Assembly (NCBI GenBank): GCA_963693085.1
Contig: OY856409.1
Span: forward strand, 507,709,803 to 507,773,802
Reading direction: 5' to 3'
Source of the DNA: Alisma plantago-aquatica
Taxonomy: Eukaryota; Streptophyta; Magnoliopsida; Alismatales; Alismataceae
Length of the DNA: 64,000 bases
Shown: positions 47,195 to 59,913 of the stretch, one piece after another
How the letters are laid out: each line of letters opens with the position of its first letter
Numbering within the stretch: position 1 is the stretch's first letter
The notes under the pieces: generated by a model
What the model saw: only the letters and a program-made list of their open reading frames with translations
Told to the model about the DNA's origin: nothing
Databases searched by the model: none
Made by a program: the position numbers and the translations under genes

Positions 47195-48130
47195 ATGAAA
47201 ACTATTGATTGTACTTGGTCTTTGTGTGTTATGACCATGAAACTTGATGAGTCAAAGTATCATTTTTGGTCAATGTCTATAAAACTATATGTCAAAGCCC
47301 ACGGGTGTTATTCCCATATTTTTGTTGATGCTTAGATCCATCTTGATGATACGGATAATTGAAAAGGCAAGAAGGCTTATTCTTAGTGGACCAAATATAA
47401 TTATGGAGTTCGGACATGTATGGTGGATAGCATCAAACTAGAGATCAGACAATCTTTCCTTTGTCTTTTAAATCCCAAAGCAATGTGGTATCACCTATTC
47501 CATGTGTACTCTCACCAACAAAACTCAAAGAAGTTCTTTGATATCTTTAAAAATCTTGAAAAAAAGAGCATTCAACTAATGGATCTGTCAAGGACTAGTA
47601 CAACCAATGTTCATCATTATGGGATGAATATGAAATATACCATCCCCTTTCTTCTAACATCACATAAGTTGAGTGATAGCACAACAAACTTTAGTTGGTA
47701 CAGTTCTTGACTGGACTTTCTCCTACTTTCTCTGGAGCTTTTGACTAGATCTTATCCAGTGATCCCTTACCAATACTAAGGGATGTTCCCAAGAGCATTC
47801 AATGCCTTCCTTTTATGGATTCCCTACTTGTTACTTCTTCTGATAACTTGATCTTTGCAGTCTGCTCCTATGACTTTGGTCGAGGATGTGGACATCGTTG
47901 TGGTCATGGTCATGATGTTCATTCTTCTGGTACTCCTGGACGTGGTCCTCCACCTAGTTTAGATGAGGTCAACCTCAACCTCCTACTGCCAACTTTTTCT
48001 ACAACTTATGTGGATGTACGAACCACAAAGGGTACCACTACTTGGAAAAATATGGCACACCTGCCTAGATTAATTAGGTCTCCTCTGATGCATGTGCAGA
48101 TTCAACTACTACTACCTCAAGTTCTAATCA
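47195..48130 (+). pseudogene. copia gag remnant
   Basis: Starts MKTIDCTWSLCVMTMKLDES, then KYHFWSMSIKLYVKAHG. This matches the KL.G.NY..W...F...L..KG amino-terminal motif of plant copia gag, with stop at 47333-47335. The UBN2-like middle follows (47420-47710: FLCLLNPKAMWYHLFHVY, SKKFFDIFKNLEKKSIQLMD). A Gly/Arg/His-rich part (DFGRGCGHRCGHGHD) and a damaged zinc-knuckle segment, LCGCTNHKGYHYLEKYG, near 48000-48050 complete it. Gag forms the particle in the family. At least three stops or shifts interrupt this copy. Confidence 0.72.
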
Positions 48131-48239
48131 GCACATAGTTGAGTGGATATGCTTGTATTTTGAAAAACTTCTTCAGGATCAAGTATCCTCACAAACACCT
48201 ACTCAAGACATATGTTCTTCTTCTTTACTTCCATCTCTT

Positions 48240-51200
48240 TCTATATAAAATAAATTGGTCATTGACTCAAGAACATTAGCTTATATTTATGGATGTTATG
48301 AACTTTTATTGCCTTATGAGGATACTTAGTGTCCCTCCTGTGATAGTAGCTGATGGAACTCAGTTTTTGGTACTTGGTATTGGCAGTATATCTTAATCTA
48401 ACAATTTACCTTTAAAACTCATCCTATATGTGCCAATGTTTCCACTTAAACTATTATTTGTTAGTAAATCTATGAAGAGCCTTCAGTGTTCAATCACTTT
48501 TGATCCTGAGGGTTGTGTGTTTTAGGATCTTCAAATGAGTACAAGGATTGGTTTGGACCATAAAGGACCTAACAAACTATACTACTTGGATGTGTTGTAA
48601 TCTATTGTTGCATTTCTGACTAGTCTGCAATGGCATTATCGTTTGGGACATCCTTCTTGTGCCAAACTGTGATGCCTATTTCCTTATATTTGTAATAAAA
48701 AAAATATGTGAATCTTGCCAATTTACCAAACAAACTAGAGTTGCTTTCATAAGGATAAATATATTGGTTCTAAAAATCTTTTTGATATTGTCCAAACTGA
48801 TATTTGGGGGGGCTATTCTGTTATTAACTTGTCTGGATTTTGTTGTTTGTGACTTTTATTGATGATTATTTGATGTTAACTTGGTTGTTTATTTTAAAGG
48901 TTTTTAGTAATATTTTGAACACTATCACCACCTTTTCTACTAAGATCTAAAACCAATTCAATAAAACATCTAAAATCTTTTGAACTGATAATTCCTTATA
49001 ATTTATACAACAATCTGTGGATCTTTTTTGTTTTGCTCAGCGAACCATTCAGAAAACTTCCTTCTATTACACACCACAACAAAATGGTGTGGCAAAGAGG
49101 AAGAATCACCATCTTCTTGAAGTAGCATGCACCATTTTCCTTCATTATCATGTTCATTAACATTTCTAGTTTGAAGCTATTTCTACATGTGGTACTCAAT
49201 AAACTACATCCCTTCCTTTGTGTTGCATAATCAAGTCCCTTTCTGTCATTGGAATCCATATGCGCCTTAGTTTTCTATACCTCCTTGCATCTTTGTCAGC
49301 ATATTCTTTGTTAAGAGTAGTTCCCATGAGATATCTAAACTTGACCCTTACTCCACTATATGTATTTTTCTGGGATATACACGCACCCAAAAAGAATATT
49401 TGTGTTAAGCTCCTATCAAACAACAATGGTTTGTATAAGGATGTTGTCTCTTTTGAACACATGCCTTGCTACTCCGACAAGGGGTTTGTTTTATCAAGTG
49501 ATCTATTTGATCCTACTCCTCTATTAGAGGTGGTAGAATATGATCACACTGACATAACTAAAGATGTGCACATGAGAGGACCCAAGGTTATAGTCCCCTC
49601 TCTGCCCATCTATAACAAATTCCTCCCTCTAGATGACAACACCTCCCAAGTATTCTATGGACTACATCTTCCTATTAGTTAAAGGGAAGGTGATCGCTCC
49701 TACAATCAACATCTGATTAATAATTGTTGCTCCTTCACCAATCTTGGTGCTAGATTTGCTTGTTTTACTGGTGCTCTTTTTTCTAATTATGTACCAAAGA
49801 ATGCTATATATCCATCCTACCTGTAATCAATCTATAAAAACTAAAATGATTCCCTTCAAGATTGCAAGACCTGGGATCTTCTTGACCAACCTAAAAATTG
49901 TTTGATTCTTGGCTATCATTGGATTTTTAATCTTAAATATCAGCCAAATGGTTCATTTTAATGGTTGAAGGACCGACTAATAGAAAAATGTTACACTCAA
50001 ACTTATGGGGTTGACTGCTTTGAAACTTTTTCTCCTCTTTCTTGACTAAATTTCGTAAGAGTGCTTATATTTTTTGGTGTGAATAAGGATTGGCCCCTTT
50101 TTCAACTTGATGTTAAAAACACATTCCTATGTGGTGACTCATATGAGGAAGTCTACATGGAGGAACCTCCTTGTTTTGTTATTGAGGGAGAGTTAGGTCA
50201 CCAGACTTAGTAAGGCAATCTATAGCCTAAAACAAATCCCATGGACATGGTTTGATGAATTTATTCAGATACTTTTCAATTTCAATTTTGACGCTCACAT
50301 TCAGATTATTTTTCTTTTACTAAAAAGACTAGTTTTGGGCTTGTTATTCTTATTGTTTATGTAGATGATATGATTCAGTCTCATATTTATTCTGAATGTA
50401 TTCATTGTACCAAAAGTCATCTTAAGTAATACTTTATCACTAAAGATCTTGGTCAACTCCAATACTTCTTGGGAAATGAAGTTTTGAGATCTTCTTTTGA
50501 TGTATGTCTTTCACAACACAAATATGTTATAGACGTATGCATATAAATAGGAATAATTGGTACTAAACCTTCTAGCACTCCTATGGATCCCAATACTAAT
50601 TAATATGATGAATCTTCACCACCCTATCCTGATAACCATCAATAAAGAAGATTTGTTGGTAAGCTTATTTATCCTACTTTGACTAGAGCTGATATTTGAG
50701 CTATTGTTAGACTTATCAACAGGTATCTGGATAAACATTGACAAAGTCATTGGGATGTTGTCTGTTATATCCTTAATATTGGAAAACTTCTCTAGGGAAA
50801 GGATTACTGTATCAAAGAAATGGGCACTATAAACTCGCTAGATATTCTTGTTTTGGTTATGTTAGTATTATATGATAGGAAATCTACCTATGGTTATTCT
50901 ACCTTTGTTGGGGGAAATTTGGTTACATTGCATAGTAAGAAACATATTTTGGTTTCTTGGTCTATGATGAAGAAGAATATAGAGCTATGCCTCATACCAC
51001 TTGTGAATTCATGTGATTCCAAGGAATCCTCAAGAAATTTATTACCTATGATTCTTCTCCTATTTACATGTACCGCGACAATAAATCATTCATTATTACT
51101 ACCAGCAATCGAACTTTTCATGAGCGCACCAATAACATATATGTGGACTGCCATTTTGTTTGTGAATTTGTTCTCTCTAGTCACATATATACTCCTTATC

Positions 51201-51290
51201 TCTAGATCTAAGATCAAATTGCTAACATCTTTACTAAGATACTTCCCAAGACTCGCTTTGCTACACTAGTGGACAAGTTGGGCATGTTTG
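48240..51290 (+). pseudogene. copia pol remnant: PR, INT, RT, RNase H
   Basis: Landmarks in copia order, across broken frames. LVIDSRTLAYIYG is the protease site, with the DSGA triad replaced. WHYRLGHPSCAKL is GAG-pre-integrase, and CESCQFTKQTR and FDIVQTDIWGGYSVINLSGF belong to integrase. TPQQNGVAKRKNHHLLEVA is the integrase DDE Glu region, read near 49070. CKTWDLLDQPKN and FQLDVKNTFLCGDSYEEVYM are RT; LIVYVDDM near 50350 is the RT catalytic YVDD. DRKSTYGYSTFVGGNLVTLH is RNase H, with SKKHILVSWS after it. The end is DKLGMFDIHAPTSGG just before the polypurine tract. Stops in every domain show it is inactive. Confidence 0.85.
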
Positions 51291-51310
51291 ACATCCACGC
51301 TCCTACTTCA

Positions 51311-51317
51311 GGGGGAG
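51311..51317 (+). other. copia polypurine tract
   Basis: GGGGGAG immediately before the 3' LTR at 51318. Confidence 0.75.
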
Positions 51318-51534
51318 TATTTGTATATATACTTATGTGTTATATTGTGTTGTGTGGTTTGTTTTGCATTGTGTTGTGTTGTTTTTTTGTTATAGTCTTT
51401 AGACTTTTCTTATGTTTATCTTTTCTTTTATCCCATATTGCCTATTTATGTTTCTCACTTACTCTCCTATGCTATAAAACGGAGTGCATTCTATTTGTTT
51501 TAGATATATAAAATAAAGGTTTTCTTATTCTACA
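51318..51534 (+). repeat. copia 3' LTR (217 bp)
   Basis: Direct repeat of 46072-46289; ends TTATTCTACA, while the 5' copy ends TTATTTTATA. Small frames over it (for example 51269-51511) are chance. Confidence 0.8.
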
Positions 51535-52563
51535 AGATCCAACATTGATTAACTTGTATTTTAATCATAAGTTTCTCAATGTGTCTATGACTAAGATTTT
51601 AATCGGCATGCAAGGTTGGTAGATAACCAATAGAATATGTAGACATTTAATAAAAAAGCTAATAGTTTAGACAAGTAGTTGTTCACAATGCGACATTACA
51701 CATACAGAAAGCAGGGCTAATCCCCATGCCGCACTAAGATCAACTACTCTCTATACATATGAAACATACAAGATAAAAGAGAGAAGAAGAAGAAGAAAAA
51801 TACAATAGAGAAGGTAGTGATGTATAAGAGAAGCTTAGTGGTGTGCAAAACCACCCTCCAATAACAACTACAATTCTCACATTCTTTGATGGATGTGTTT
51901 TCACATCAAGACAACGACTTCCATATCTGGTCTTCCTTGGTGATGGCTAGGGATGTGGATGTATTTTGTATATAATGAGATCTCTTTCTCCATGTGCCTT
52001 TGGTGATTTAATAGCATGTCATTGATCTTACTTAATCCAATGGTTGTGAGCAGTTTGGTGTAGATTTTTTAGTTCAAAAATAAGATTGTGTTTTTACCCA
52101 TCCTTTGGCTAACAATAGTCAAATATATATTCATTTATAGATTATATTATGCATCCAATCTCTTTTGAATTTCCAAATTCCAATATTAGATGTGAAATTT
52201 GGATCTAATTTACTAATTGGGTACACTTTAATGATCATCTTGTCAATTAATGGAGTTAGGGAGTGAGGGTTAAATATTTTGTCTTTTTTAGTGAGAATGC
52301 ATATAATTTTTATGATTTTTCCTCTTCTCCTTGCATTAAATATAGGAATTATGTATTACAAATATAATATAGAGTTCATTACATCTCATCTTCTTCTTGC
52401 ATCAACCTATGAATTTAGCATAAAAACACATTAGATATCAGATAAAATATATGAACTACTAAAATCTTGAAATAAGTAAAATATTGAATAAAATACAAAT
52501 TAAAATATGAAAGACTAAATATAAATTACAACTAAGAAATATGAGTAATAGAAATGTATCACA
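51535..52563 (-). repeat. 3' LTR of the LARD-like element, part 2
   Basis: Continues the alignment with 56118-57141 after the copia insertion: TTGATTAACTTGTAT, then CTAAGATTTTAATC, ACAAGTAGT, GGGATGTGGATG and CAATGGTTGTGAGCAGTTTG are shared landmarks. In minus sense it begins TGTGATACATTTC at 52563. Confidence 0.7.
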
Positions 52564-55500
52564 ACCCCGAGCTTGAACAATTCTCACCTCGAGTAAAACC
52601 AAATCCAAAATTGTCTGAAACAATAGTTTCAACCAATGTACATGCATCATATTCACATCATTTTGAAATCTCTACCATCAACATGTCCTAGAAACCCAAA
52701 TTTATTGAAATCACATAATACAACTTCCCATATTATCTATCCCAGCTTTGCTTTTGTACACTTTCTTCTGTGTCAAAAACCTACATTGTAAACAAGACAC
52801 AATATTCTTGATGTATTAAATAATCTACCATATTCCATGCAATTTTTGCACAACATCAATGTTTGACTGTGTAAGGATTGGGGTATTATTCTTCCCCTAA
52901 AATGGAGCCAATGGGTTTATAAAAGAAGAACTGTGAATTTCTTCTCTGTTTGAATTGAGATTGCTTTTTATTGGTGCAAAATTCATATATTCTACAATAT
53001 TTTATGTGCATGTTGGCATATTTTATTCATTTTTAGTGATACACCCCTACTACATAGATAATGGAAGAAGAGATTACACAGGGAGAATGGGGGTGTACTA
53101 GTCCTAGATTAGAGTTTGGGCACTTTGTGGTTTCTTATATTTTTGGCAAATGGTGGGGTAAGTTGGTGATAGAAGAAATGTAGAAGAGGGGTAAACTTGT
53201 GCATCTCATATATTAGAAATCAGATCATGGGGACAATCTTACACAACAATTCAATCACATTGCTTCAATGAAAGACTAAGCCATTTCTACAAGCATGATA
53301 TGCGTATTATTAAAAAGACATATTGAACTTGATCTCATTCAATCCCATAGGACTTTCCATCATTTATAGGGAACATGATGCTTATATTCATTTGATAGAA
53401 ATAGTGATTTCTTATCATTCACATGTTTTTAAAATATAATGAACATGAAGAATTTAGTACAAACAAGAGGGATTGTATGAAAAATTCTATATGAAAACAA
53501 CATTAATATAAACTAAGATGAATAGATAATGGATTAAACTAATGTAGCGTAAATTGTGAATTGAAATAAGAATGGTTTGAGATACAATGCAGTGTAGGTA
53601 AAATAAATACAATAGATGTATGCAAAGATAAAAATTTCTGAACTAAAATAAGAAAGTAAAAGATACAGATGTGGTAGGAAAGAAGTATGAAACACCCACC
53701 CTACATCTCGAGCTTAGAAAATTTCTCATCACCAAGAGATTGCTAAATCCCAGATGGAGGAAACGAATCATCGATGCTCATTTAGGTTGTCATGGAAACT
53801 CAAAGAAGGTTCAAATGAAAGGAATATGAATAAGTGTTGCCGCCTTGAACATGAGAGCTCCATGATGCAATATATGATCAAGTGGTTGTAGTAGCTCAAA
53901 GGTACTTTCAAGATGCCCAAAATAGTGTTGTCCTTCACCCCACAATCCATATAGTAGACCCACCAATACTCCTCCATCAATAGAGGTAGTGTAGTAGCAG
54001 TTTGTATATCTTTAAGATGTTCCACAAAAATTAGGAGTGGTTTCTCCCGGGTGATCTCGATATCTACTCATGTGTGAAAACTAGATGCCCACTACCTTCT
54101 CCTATGGAAAAAGTAGTATGTATCAATTATGTAACAGGAGTTGCCAACTCAACCAAATTAGGTGGAGGATTTGGTGTTGGCTTCTTATCATCACATAAAT
54201 GTGCACATAAAAAATATGGTGATAGCATAGGATGGAACTTCTCATCTATATAATTGGATCATAAATATTCTTCTGTAGTTGTGCATCCTTTTAGTCTACC
54301 ATAAAATCAGCACCTACATCAAGAGTATGGAGTCTGTCATGATACAGACATGGGGATCTAAATACTCCTTATGAAACACACCAAAATAATCCAAGGGTTT
54401 GATAGGGACTGGGATATGAGAAGATATGTGATAAATGATGAACTAATGGTATGTGTACCTTATGGTTTGGTTGTACCTCATCATTTGAAACAACAAGAAA
54501 TTCAACAAAAGTTGGTTGTTCATCATCCAAAATAGACTCAACCAAAGTTGGTTGATCATTATACATGATTGGATCCAGGACTACAGTAGGGAAGGATGGT
54601 GGAGGCCATGGTCACTCTCCTATTGACGCTTTTGATATTGATGTTTTAAATCCCTTAAAATAGAGAATAATGGAATACATGTGTACACTTCGACTTGTTG
54701 ATCTTGTTCCTCAATGTGTTCTAATATCATTATTTTATGAATCATCATCTTTGGGATGACATTAGTATCATTCTCTATAGTTTGCTTCTCTAGATAACTT
54801 CCTAATGGAACATCAAACTTATTGGATTGTTGGAAGAGATATATTGTTATCTAATCATGTAGTGCATGCATTATTTTCTAATGGGATTCTTGCTAGGAAA
54901 GAATTTCATCTTCATAACCTTGCATCTTATCAAGGGCCCCCATCCTCACGCTCATCTTGGGTGAATAATGATATGCATAGTAAGTCTCTTCACCATAACC
55001 CCTAAAATATCGTTGATTGTAGTTTTCCCAACTACATAATCATCTAGGTGGCATGGATCCTCATTGTAGCCCCCACAATATTGTGGATTATAGTCAAATT
55101 CATATCCAAAATAAAAAGAAAGCACGATATCTTTCTCAACAAAGGTTCCATGTAGCATTACATTCTCATGTTGAGGTGGGTCGGGGCAGTTCCAGACATC
55201 ATGCTTTCATAGGTACAAATTTGACATTGAATGTGATGTTGTACTGACCACTCCTCTAGTGTGATGTCTGAAAAAAAAGAGATTTGAGTATCACTCACAA
55301 GATACAAAACTTTATCTAATGAACGATGATAATTTTTCTCATTACAAAATAATATAAAAAATAAATTATAAAAATTTAGAAAGCCAGCGATCTAATCTAA
55401 AAGAAATTATGAAACCAAACTAAAAATTAAAAAATATACATGTGACCACTTAGAGAAACTAAATAATAACAAAAGAAAAGTAAGTAATAATAAAAGTAAA

Positions 55501-55598
55501 CTAAAAGTCACAAAACCAAACTAAAGTTACAAAAACAAACTAAGAAAGAAAAATAATCCTAATTTTATCCCAATAGACTAGAAATTGAAATGTATCGC
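52564..55598 (-). other. Internal region of the LARD-like element
   Basis: Begins in minus sense after the PBS at 55599 and ends with a polypurine-like AAGCTCGGGGT (52564-52574). The frames here (for example 53768-54025, 54369-54566 and 54952-55158, all minus) are 85 codons or shorter. None shows a gag, protease, RT or integrase motif. A partial echo of the PPT context (CTAAGCTCGAGATG, minus strand) lies near 53703-53716, suggesting an older internal duplication. Confidence 0.5.
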
Positions 55599-55616
55599 TG
55601 TCTCTGATAGTGGCAG
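55599..55616 (-). other. Degenerate PBS of the LARD-like element
   Basis: The minus strand reads TGCCACTATCAGAGACA followed by GCGATAC, a decayed form of the GGCGCCACTGCCGGGGA-type PBS of plant Athila/Tat elements. It lies 10 bp from the LTR edge. Confidence 0.5.
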
Positions 55617-55626
55617 AAAAATCTTA

Positions 55627-57141
55627 TGTGGAAATTATTGCAATGACAAATTCACCTAGTCAAAAATCGCCCAATTTTAACAACATGCAATATAACCACC
55701 ACCAGCAAGCAGACATATTTTATCAGAATACAAATTTTGGGTCATTACTAACATTATTAAGAACAAAATGGATTTTAATTTAGAAAAAGTAATAAAAAGG
55801 ATGATTAATTGAAGGTCTATTTAATTAAGTAATTTAGTGAAGCAAGAAATATTAATCAAACTAAGCAAGAATTGATTTTTAAGAATGATGAAATTACTAG
55901 GACAATGGGTTTCACTGCCACTTTCAATGTGTATCCTTTCTTACATTGCATCACTCACTCACAAGACTATTAGATAGGGGAAACGTCAATTCATATTATT
56001 TCAGATTATACAATCTCTCAAAGACATATTATCCCATAAGCTCGATGTATCATTACCTACATATCTCAAATTTGTTGTCCTAGAGAACACCCTTCCACAG
56101 ATATATCCAGGATTCAACTATGATTAACATGTATCCTACTCCTAGGTTACAATGTCTCTACACCTAAGATTTTAATCAACATGTAGTATGGGTAGCTAAT
56201 TCATATAACATGCATTAAACAATTAATTAAAAATCTAATTGGTCAAACAAGTAGTGGTTTATAATGCAACAATACACATACATGAGGCAAGGCTAATCCT
56301 TGTGCCCCAATACGATGATATACTCTCTACACATATGCAAGATACACGATAAAATGGATAAAAAAAGCTCATAGAGAAGGTTTTGATGTAGAATAGAAGC
56401 TCTATGGTGAGTGAAACCACCCTGGAATAGTTGTTGCAATCTTCACATCCTTTGATAGAGCACATCTTTGCGTTAACCCGGTGGATTTTGTAACCAACCT
56501 TCCTAGGTAATGGCTAGGGATGTGGATGGATGTTGTATGGAATGAGATCTCTTTTAGGAGGTGTCATAGGTGCTTTAATAGTCTACCCTACGCTTTCAAG
56601 TTGATCTAACATAATCCAATGGTTGTGAGCAGTTTGCTTAGAATGTGCAAATATGAAAAAATAAAGCATTTTTGAACCCATTATTTGACTGAAAGTTGTC
56701 CTTAAATGTATTATTTTTGTAGATAATTTAATTATGCATCCAATGGATTTTGATACGCTAGATTCCGGTAGCATATGTGAAATCTAGAGCCAAATTACTA
56801 ATTGTTTACACTTTAATGATCCTCTCTCTGAATGATGGAGTTGAGGAGTGAGGATTTAATATTTTGGATTATTTAATAGGAATGTGTAGAGTGTTTTGAC
56901 TTCTCCTCTTATCCTTACATTAGTGCTATGAATTCTTTATTGAAACTTAATAGAGATTTTATGAGTTGACATTTTCTTCTTTCTTCGACCTATGAATTAA
57001 ACATAAAAATAGATTAAATAACGAACAAATTACATGAACTATAAAATCCTAAAACAAGTAAAATGATGAGTAAACTGCAATTAATATATGAAAAACTAAA
57101 TATGAATGAAATTAATAAATATGATTAATAGACATTATCAA
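55627..57141 (-). repeat. 5' LTR of the LARD-like element (about 1.5 kb)
   Basis: Uninterrupted counterpart of the left LTR; its sequence around 56110-56125 shows the pre-insertion site used by the copia element. Confidence 0.66.
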
Positions 57142-58989
57142 GAAAACTCTAGATAAGTTTACCGTTGATATTTTCTTATAATAGGGTCCACCCATCATAG
57201 CCAACATTGATTATGCATGTCATTGTGCCAAAATTAGGGTAACAACCCATCACGTAATTTATAAATTCTACATCTCACATCATATATCATTGCTTACTGT
57301 ATCATCAACCTTCTTTCAAGTCCCAATCATAGTTTAAAGACGTTAGGGTATATTGAACCCCAATGTCCTCATGTATTCACTAATATATGACTATGAGAAA
57401 CTACTTAAAATTTAGATTTCTACAAGATTAATTTGTTTCACTACTCCCCCTATTGATATAGGAGAATAAATCTATGGATTTAGGGATCAAAACAAATATG
57501 TTATATTTTATTAATTAGAATAATTAATCTACTACTATATCCAAGTTGTACCTAAAGAAAACTCTAGAAAGTAGATAATCAAATTCATGGTTACAAGAAT
57601 ACAGATTTCTAGAGTATGGTACATAGTCACACCCATTAATCATATCAAGGCTTATCACACAAACACAGTCTTCAAAGAACACTGAAGACACCAAGGTTAC
57701 TACAAAATCAAAACACTTTCACAAGAAGTCATATTAAGCTATCACAAAGTACTTCTCTCTCCAAGGTACTCACAACAAGATACTACCATAAAATATAAAT
57801 AAAAATGCTATTATTCATAGAGTATTTGTTTCTAGATAAATATTTTTAGAATCATGGTAATATAAATGTTAACAAAAACATTATAAAGTAACTCCTCTCA
57901 ACAAGGATGACATATAACTCGCACCCTACACACATGTAATGTATTGTCATCCATTAAAGCACAATATTTTGATATCATCATGGCATCGTGAGAAGAAATA
58001 TATGCAAGAAAGTACTAAACAACATGTTAAAATAATAAAGTCACGACTTGTGAAGTATATATACAACAAGCAACTCATTTTCTCACCATACTAGGTTAAA
58101 TATCTACAAATATACTATCTTTTAGCATTTTAATATATATTGCATTAAGGTATTGGTTTTCATGTACATAACGTATCTATCAAATTTATTGCAATCACAT
58201 TATGACAATAGAAAAGAGTCCACTCATGAAGAATGTTGAAAAGCTTTGAGATTCACCACAATATCCAAAGTTGACAGAAAACACTTCAAAATATAAGTTT
58301 TCTACTTGTTAGGAAACAATATAACTATTGATCCATCCTCTAAAGATAATTAAAATAAGAGGTGGAGAAGGGGAGCAAGGTATTGTAAGACTGAATAGTA
58401 AAACCATAAAGAAAACTACCAAGAAAGGGAATCTGGGAGGAAGAAGATGACAGATTGTCCGAAGTAAGAAAGATAGGAGTTCCACATACATTGATCTATT
58501 TGTGGAAGAAATAAAGAATCTTGTCCATCTTCAGAATAGATGAGACCAATGGAAGCAAAATTCTCATTGGCAGGTGTCAACCAATGACATCCAATGTTGC
58601 TTCAGTATACTGAGGATTAGTTTGCACAAATGAGATGAGGAAGGAAGGACAACGATAGGTATTTGTATCCTAGTGGAGAAAGAAATGGTAGTGAATGCCA
58701 CCTAGCAATTATTCAATGTACATGCACTATTATCAGTCTATTGTCTCATCATTAGATGTCTTTGACGTACCATCCATACATAGGGTAGACATCTGCATCA
58801 TATCATTAGTAGACATTGAGAGGGATCCCATTGATAGTTTTTGTTGGTTCAAGCACTCCTAAGTGTACCATAAGTATATGTCCACAAGGATCTCCATCAA
58901 TAAAAAAAATACTAGAAACTGTTGATACACCACAAAGGATTTCCATCCATACTCAAGTCATGAAATCTCTATGTTTATCCCACTAGTTT
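57142..58989. other. AT-rich sequence, no gene seen
   Basis: No domain, RNA gene or LTR ends recognised. The 60-codon minus frame at 58309-58491 is hydrophobic but has no supporting context. Confidence 0.45.
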
Positions 58990-59175
58990 CTTTGTTGGTA
59001 GTTAACTGACGAAAGAAAATAAGGTCACAAGATCATCTATTTCTATCAGTCCTCTACTAATGGAAATAGGGTGACTCTATCAATCCTCAACTGACAAAAA
59101 CAAGATGCACTTCCATAGGTCCCCTATTGATGAAGAGTAGAACAATTCCATTGATAATTCAACCCACGAAAAGAA
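58990..59175. repeat. Dyad-type minisatellite
   Basis: Four to five degenerate units of about 45-50 bp, each resembling TTCTATCAGTCCTC, then (A)ACTGACGAAA/ACTAATGGAAA. The unit is itself an imperfect palindrome (TTTC..ATCAGT against ACTAATGGAAA). Confidence 0.5.
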
Positions 59176-59550
59176 GATGGCTTGGTTAGGTGATCTAGTT
59201 AAATCCAACCAAGTCTAAGAAAGAGTGATACAGATACAAACATGATACGTGCAAATTGTAAGGAAAACACTCAATATGAAAAATTTGCACAGAATGCCTA
59301 AAACAAGACACTAATTGTTAGAACACCAAACTTAATCAAACATGTCATCAAGCGTTAAAACACATGATTGAGAAAAAAAACATGCTAATAAGGGTCAACT
59401 AGGGGTTCCATTAGTGTCTCATTCTAGGATGTGTTCCTCATCATCAAAAAAACATGCTTAGCAATTTAAGGTAGGTCAAGGGTCTTACGGATGTGGATTA
59501 CAAGTAAACTAAAAATTATTGATGCAAGATAGAGGATATTGATTCTAAAG

Positions 59551-59913
59551 TAGCACCACATTCATCCAGAGGTAGTTAATGAACATATGCATCAAACCAT
59601 CCATCCTATTGACAACTAGGGAGAGACAATAGGGTGAATGAACCCCATGTCTAGAAGTTCATGTTGTTGTTTCTTCAACTATATTGGGGCCATACTGTAC
59701 TTGTCCTTCAAGATCAAAGTTGTACCAAATACAATATAAATAGGCAACATCTACCTCTCAAGAAGGATGAAGTTCAAGGAAAACATTTGAGAAGTTAAAT
59801 ATACATCTATATCCTTAAGCTTAGGAGGTCTATCATTCATTACCACAGATGTGAGGTAAGCTATATACCCAAAAGATACCAACATATCCACCTTTTTAGT
59901 AGAGATAATGACC
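59551..59913 (-). pseudogene. Chromovirus protease-RT junction remnant
   Basis: On the minus strand, with a few stops, this reads in order SFGYIAYLTSVVMNDRPPKL, KDIDVYLTSQMFSLNF, GTTLILKDKYSMAPI, ELLDMGFIHPIVSP, then MDGLMHMFINYLWMN. These match the chromovirus series (GYLASVV; ...PVV.EFPDVF; GTTPISKAPYRMAP; LLDKGFIRPSVSP; KKDGSMR.CIDYR.LN). It covers the end of protease and the first part of RT, and stops where the pol remnant at 43060-44558 takes up, less a gap of about 50 codons. Both are on the same strand and in the right order. Confidence 0.78.

Larger units (their letters stand above)
46072..51534 (+). mobile_element. Ty1/copia retrotransposon, complete but dead
   Basis: Element of 5463 bp on the plus strand. 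It has a 218-bp 5' LTR, decayed initiator-Met PBS, long repetitive leader, gag, protease, integrase, RT and RNase H in copia order, a GGGGGAG polypurine tract and a 217-bp 3' LTR. Left and right flanks (GGATT and AGATC) fit a diverged 5-bp target duplication. The uninterrupted paralogue near 56110-56125 (CCAGGATTCAACTATGATT) shows the empty site. Stops and frameshifts throughout make it non-coding now. LTR difference by eye is large, indicating great age. Confidence 0.85.
45574..57141 (-). mobile_element. LARD-like element with 1.5-kb LTRs, split by a copia insertion
   Basis: Two diverged direct repeats, 45574-46071 continued at 51535-52563, and 55627-57141, flank an internal region of about 3 kb. 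In minus-strand sense a PPT-like AAGCTCGGGGT stands before the TGTGATAC start of the left repeat, with CTCGAGGTGAGAATTG upstream of it as in plant Athila/Tat elements. A degenerate PBS lies beside the right repeat (55599-55616). The interior has no gag or pol motif, so it resembles a large retrotransposon derivative. The left repeat is interrupted by a complete Ty1/copia element. Ends are accurate to a few bases; no clear target duplication. Confidence 0.66.
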
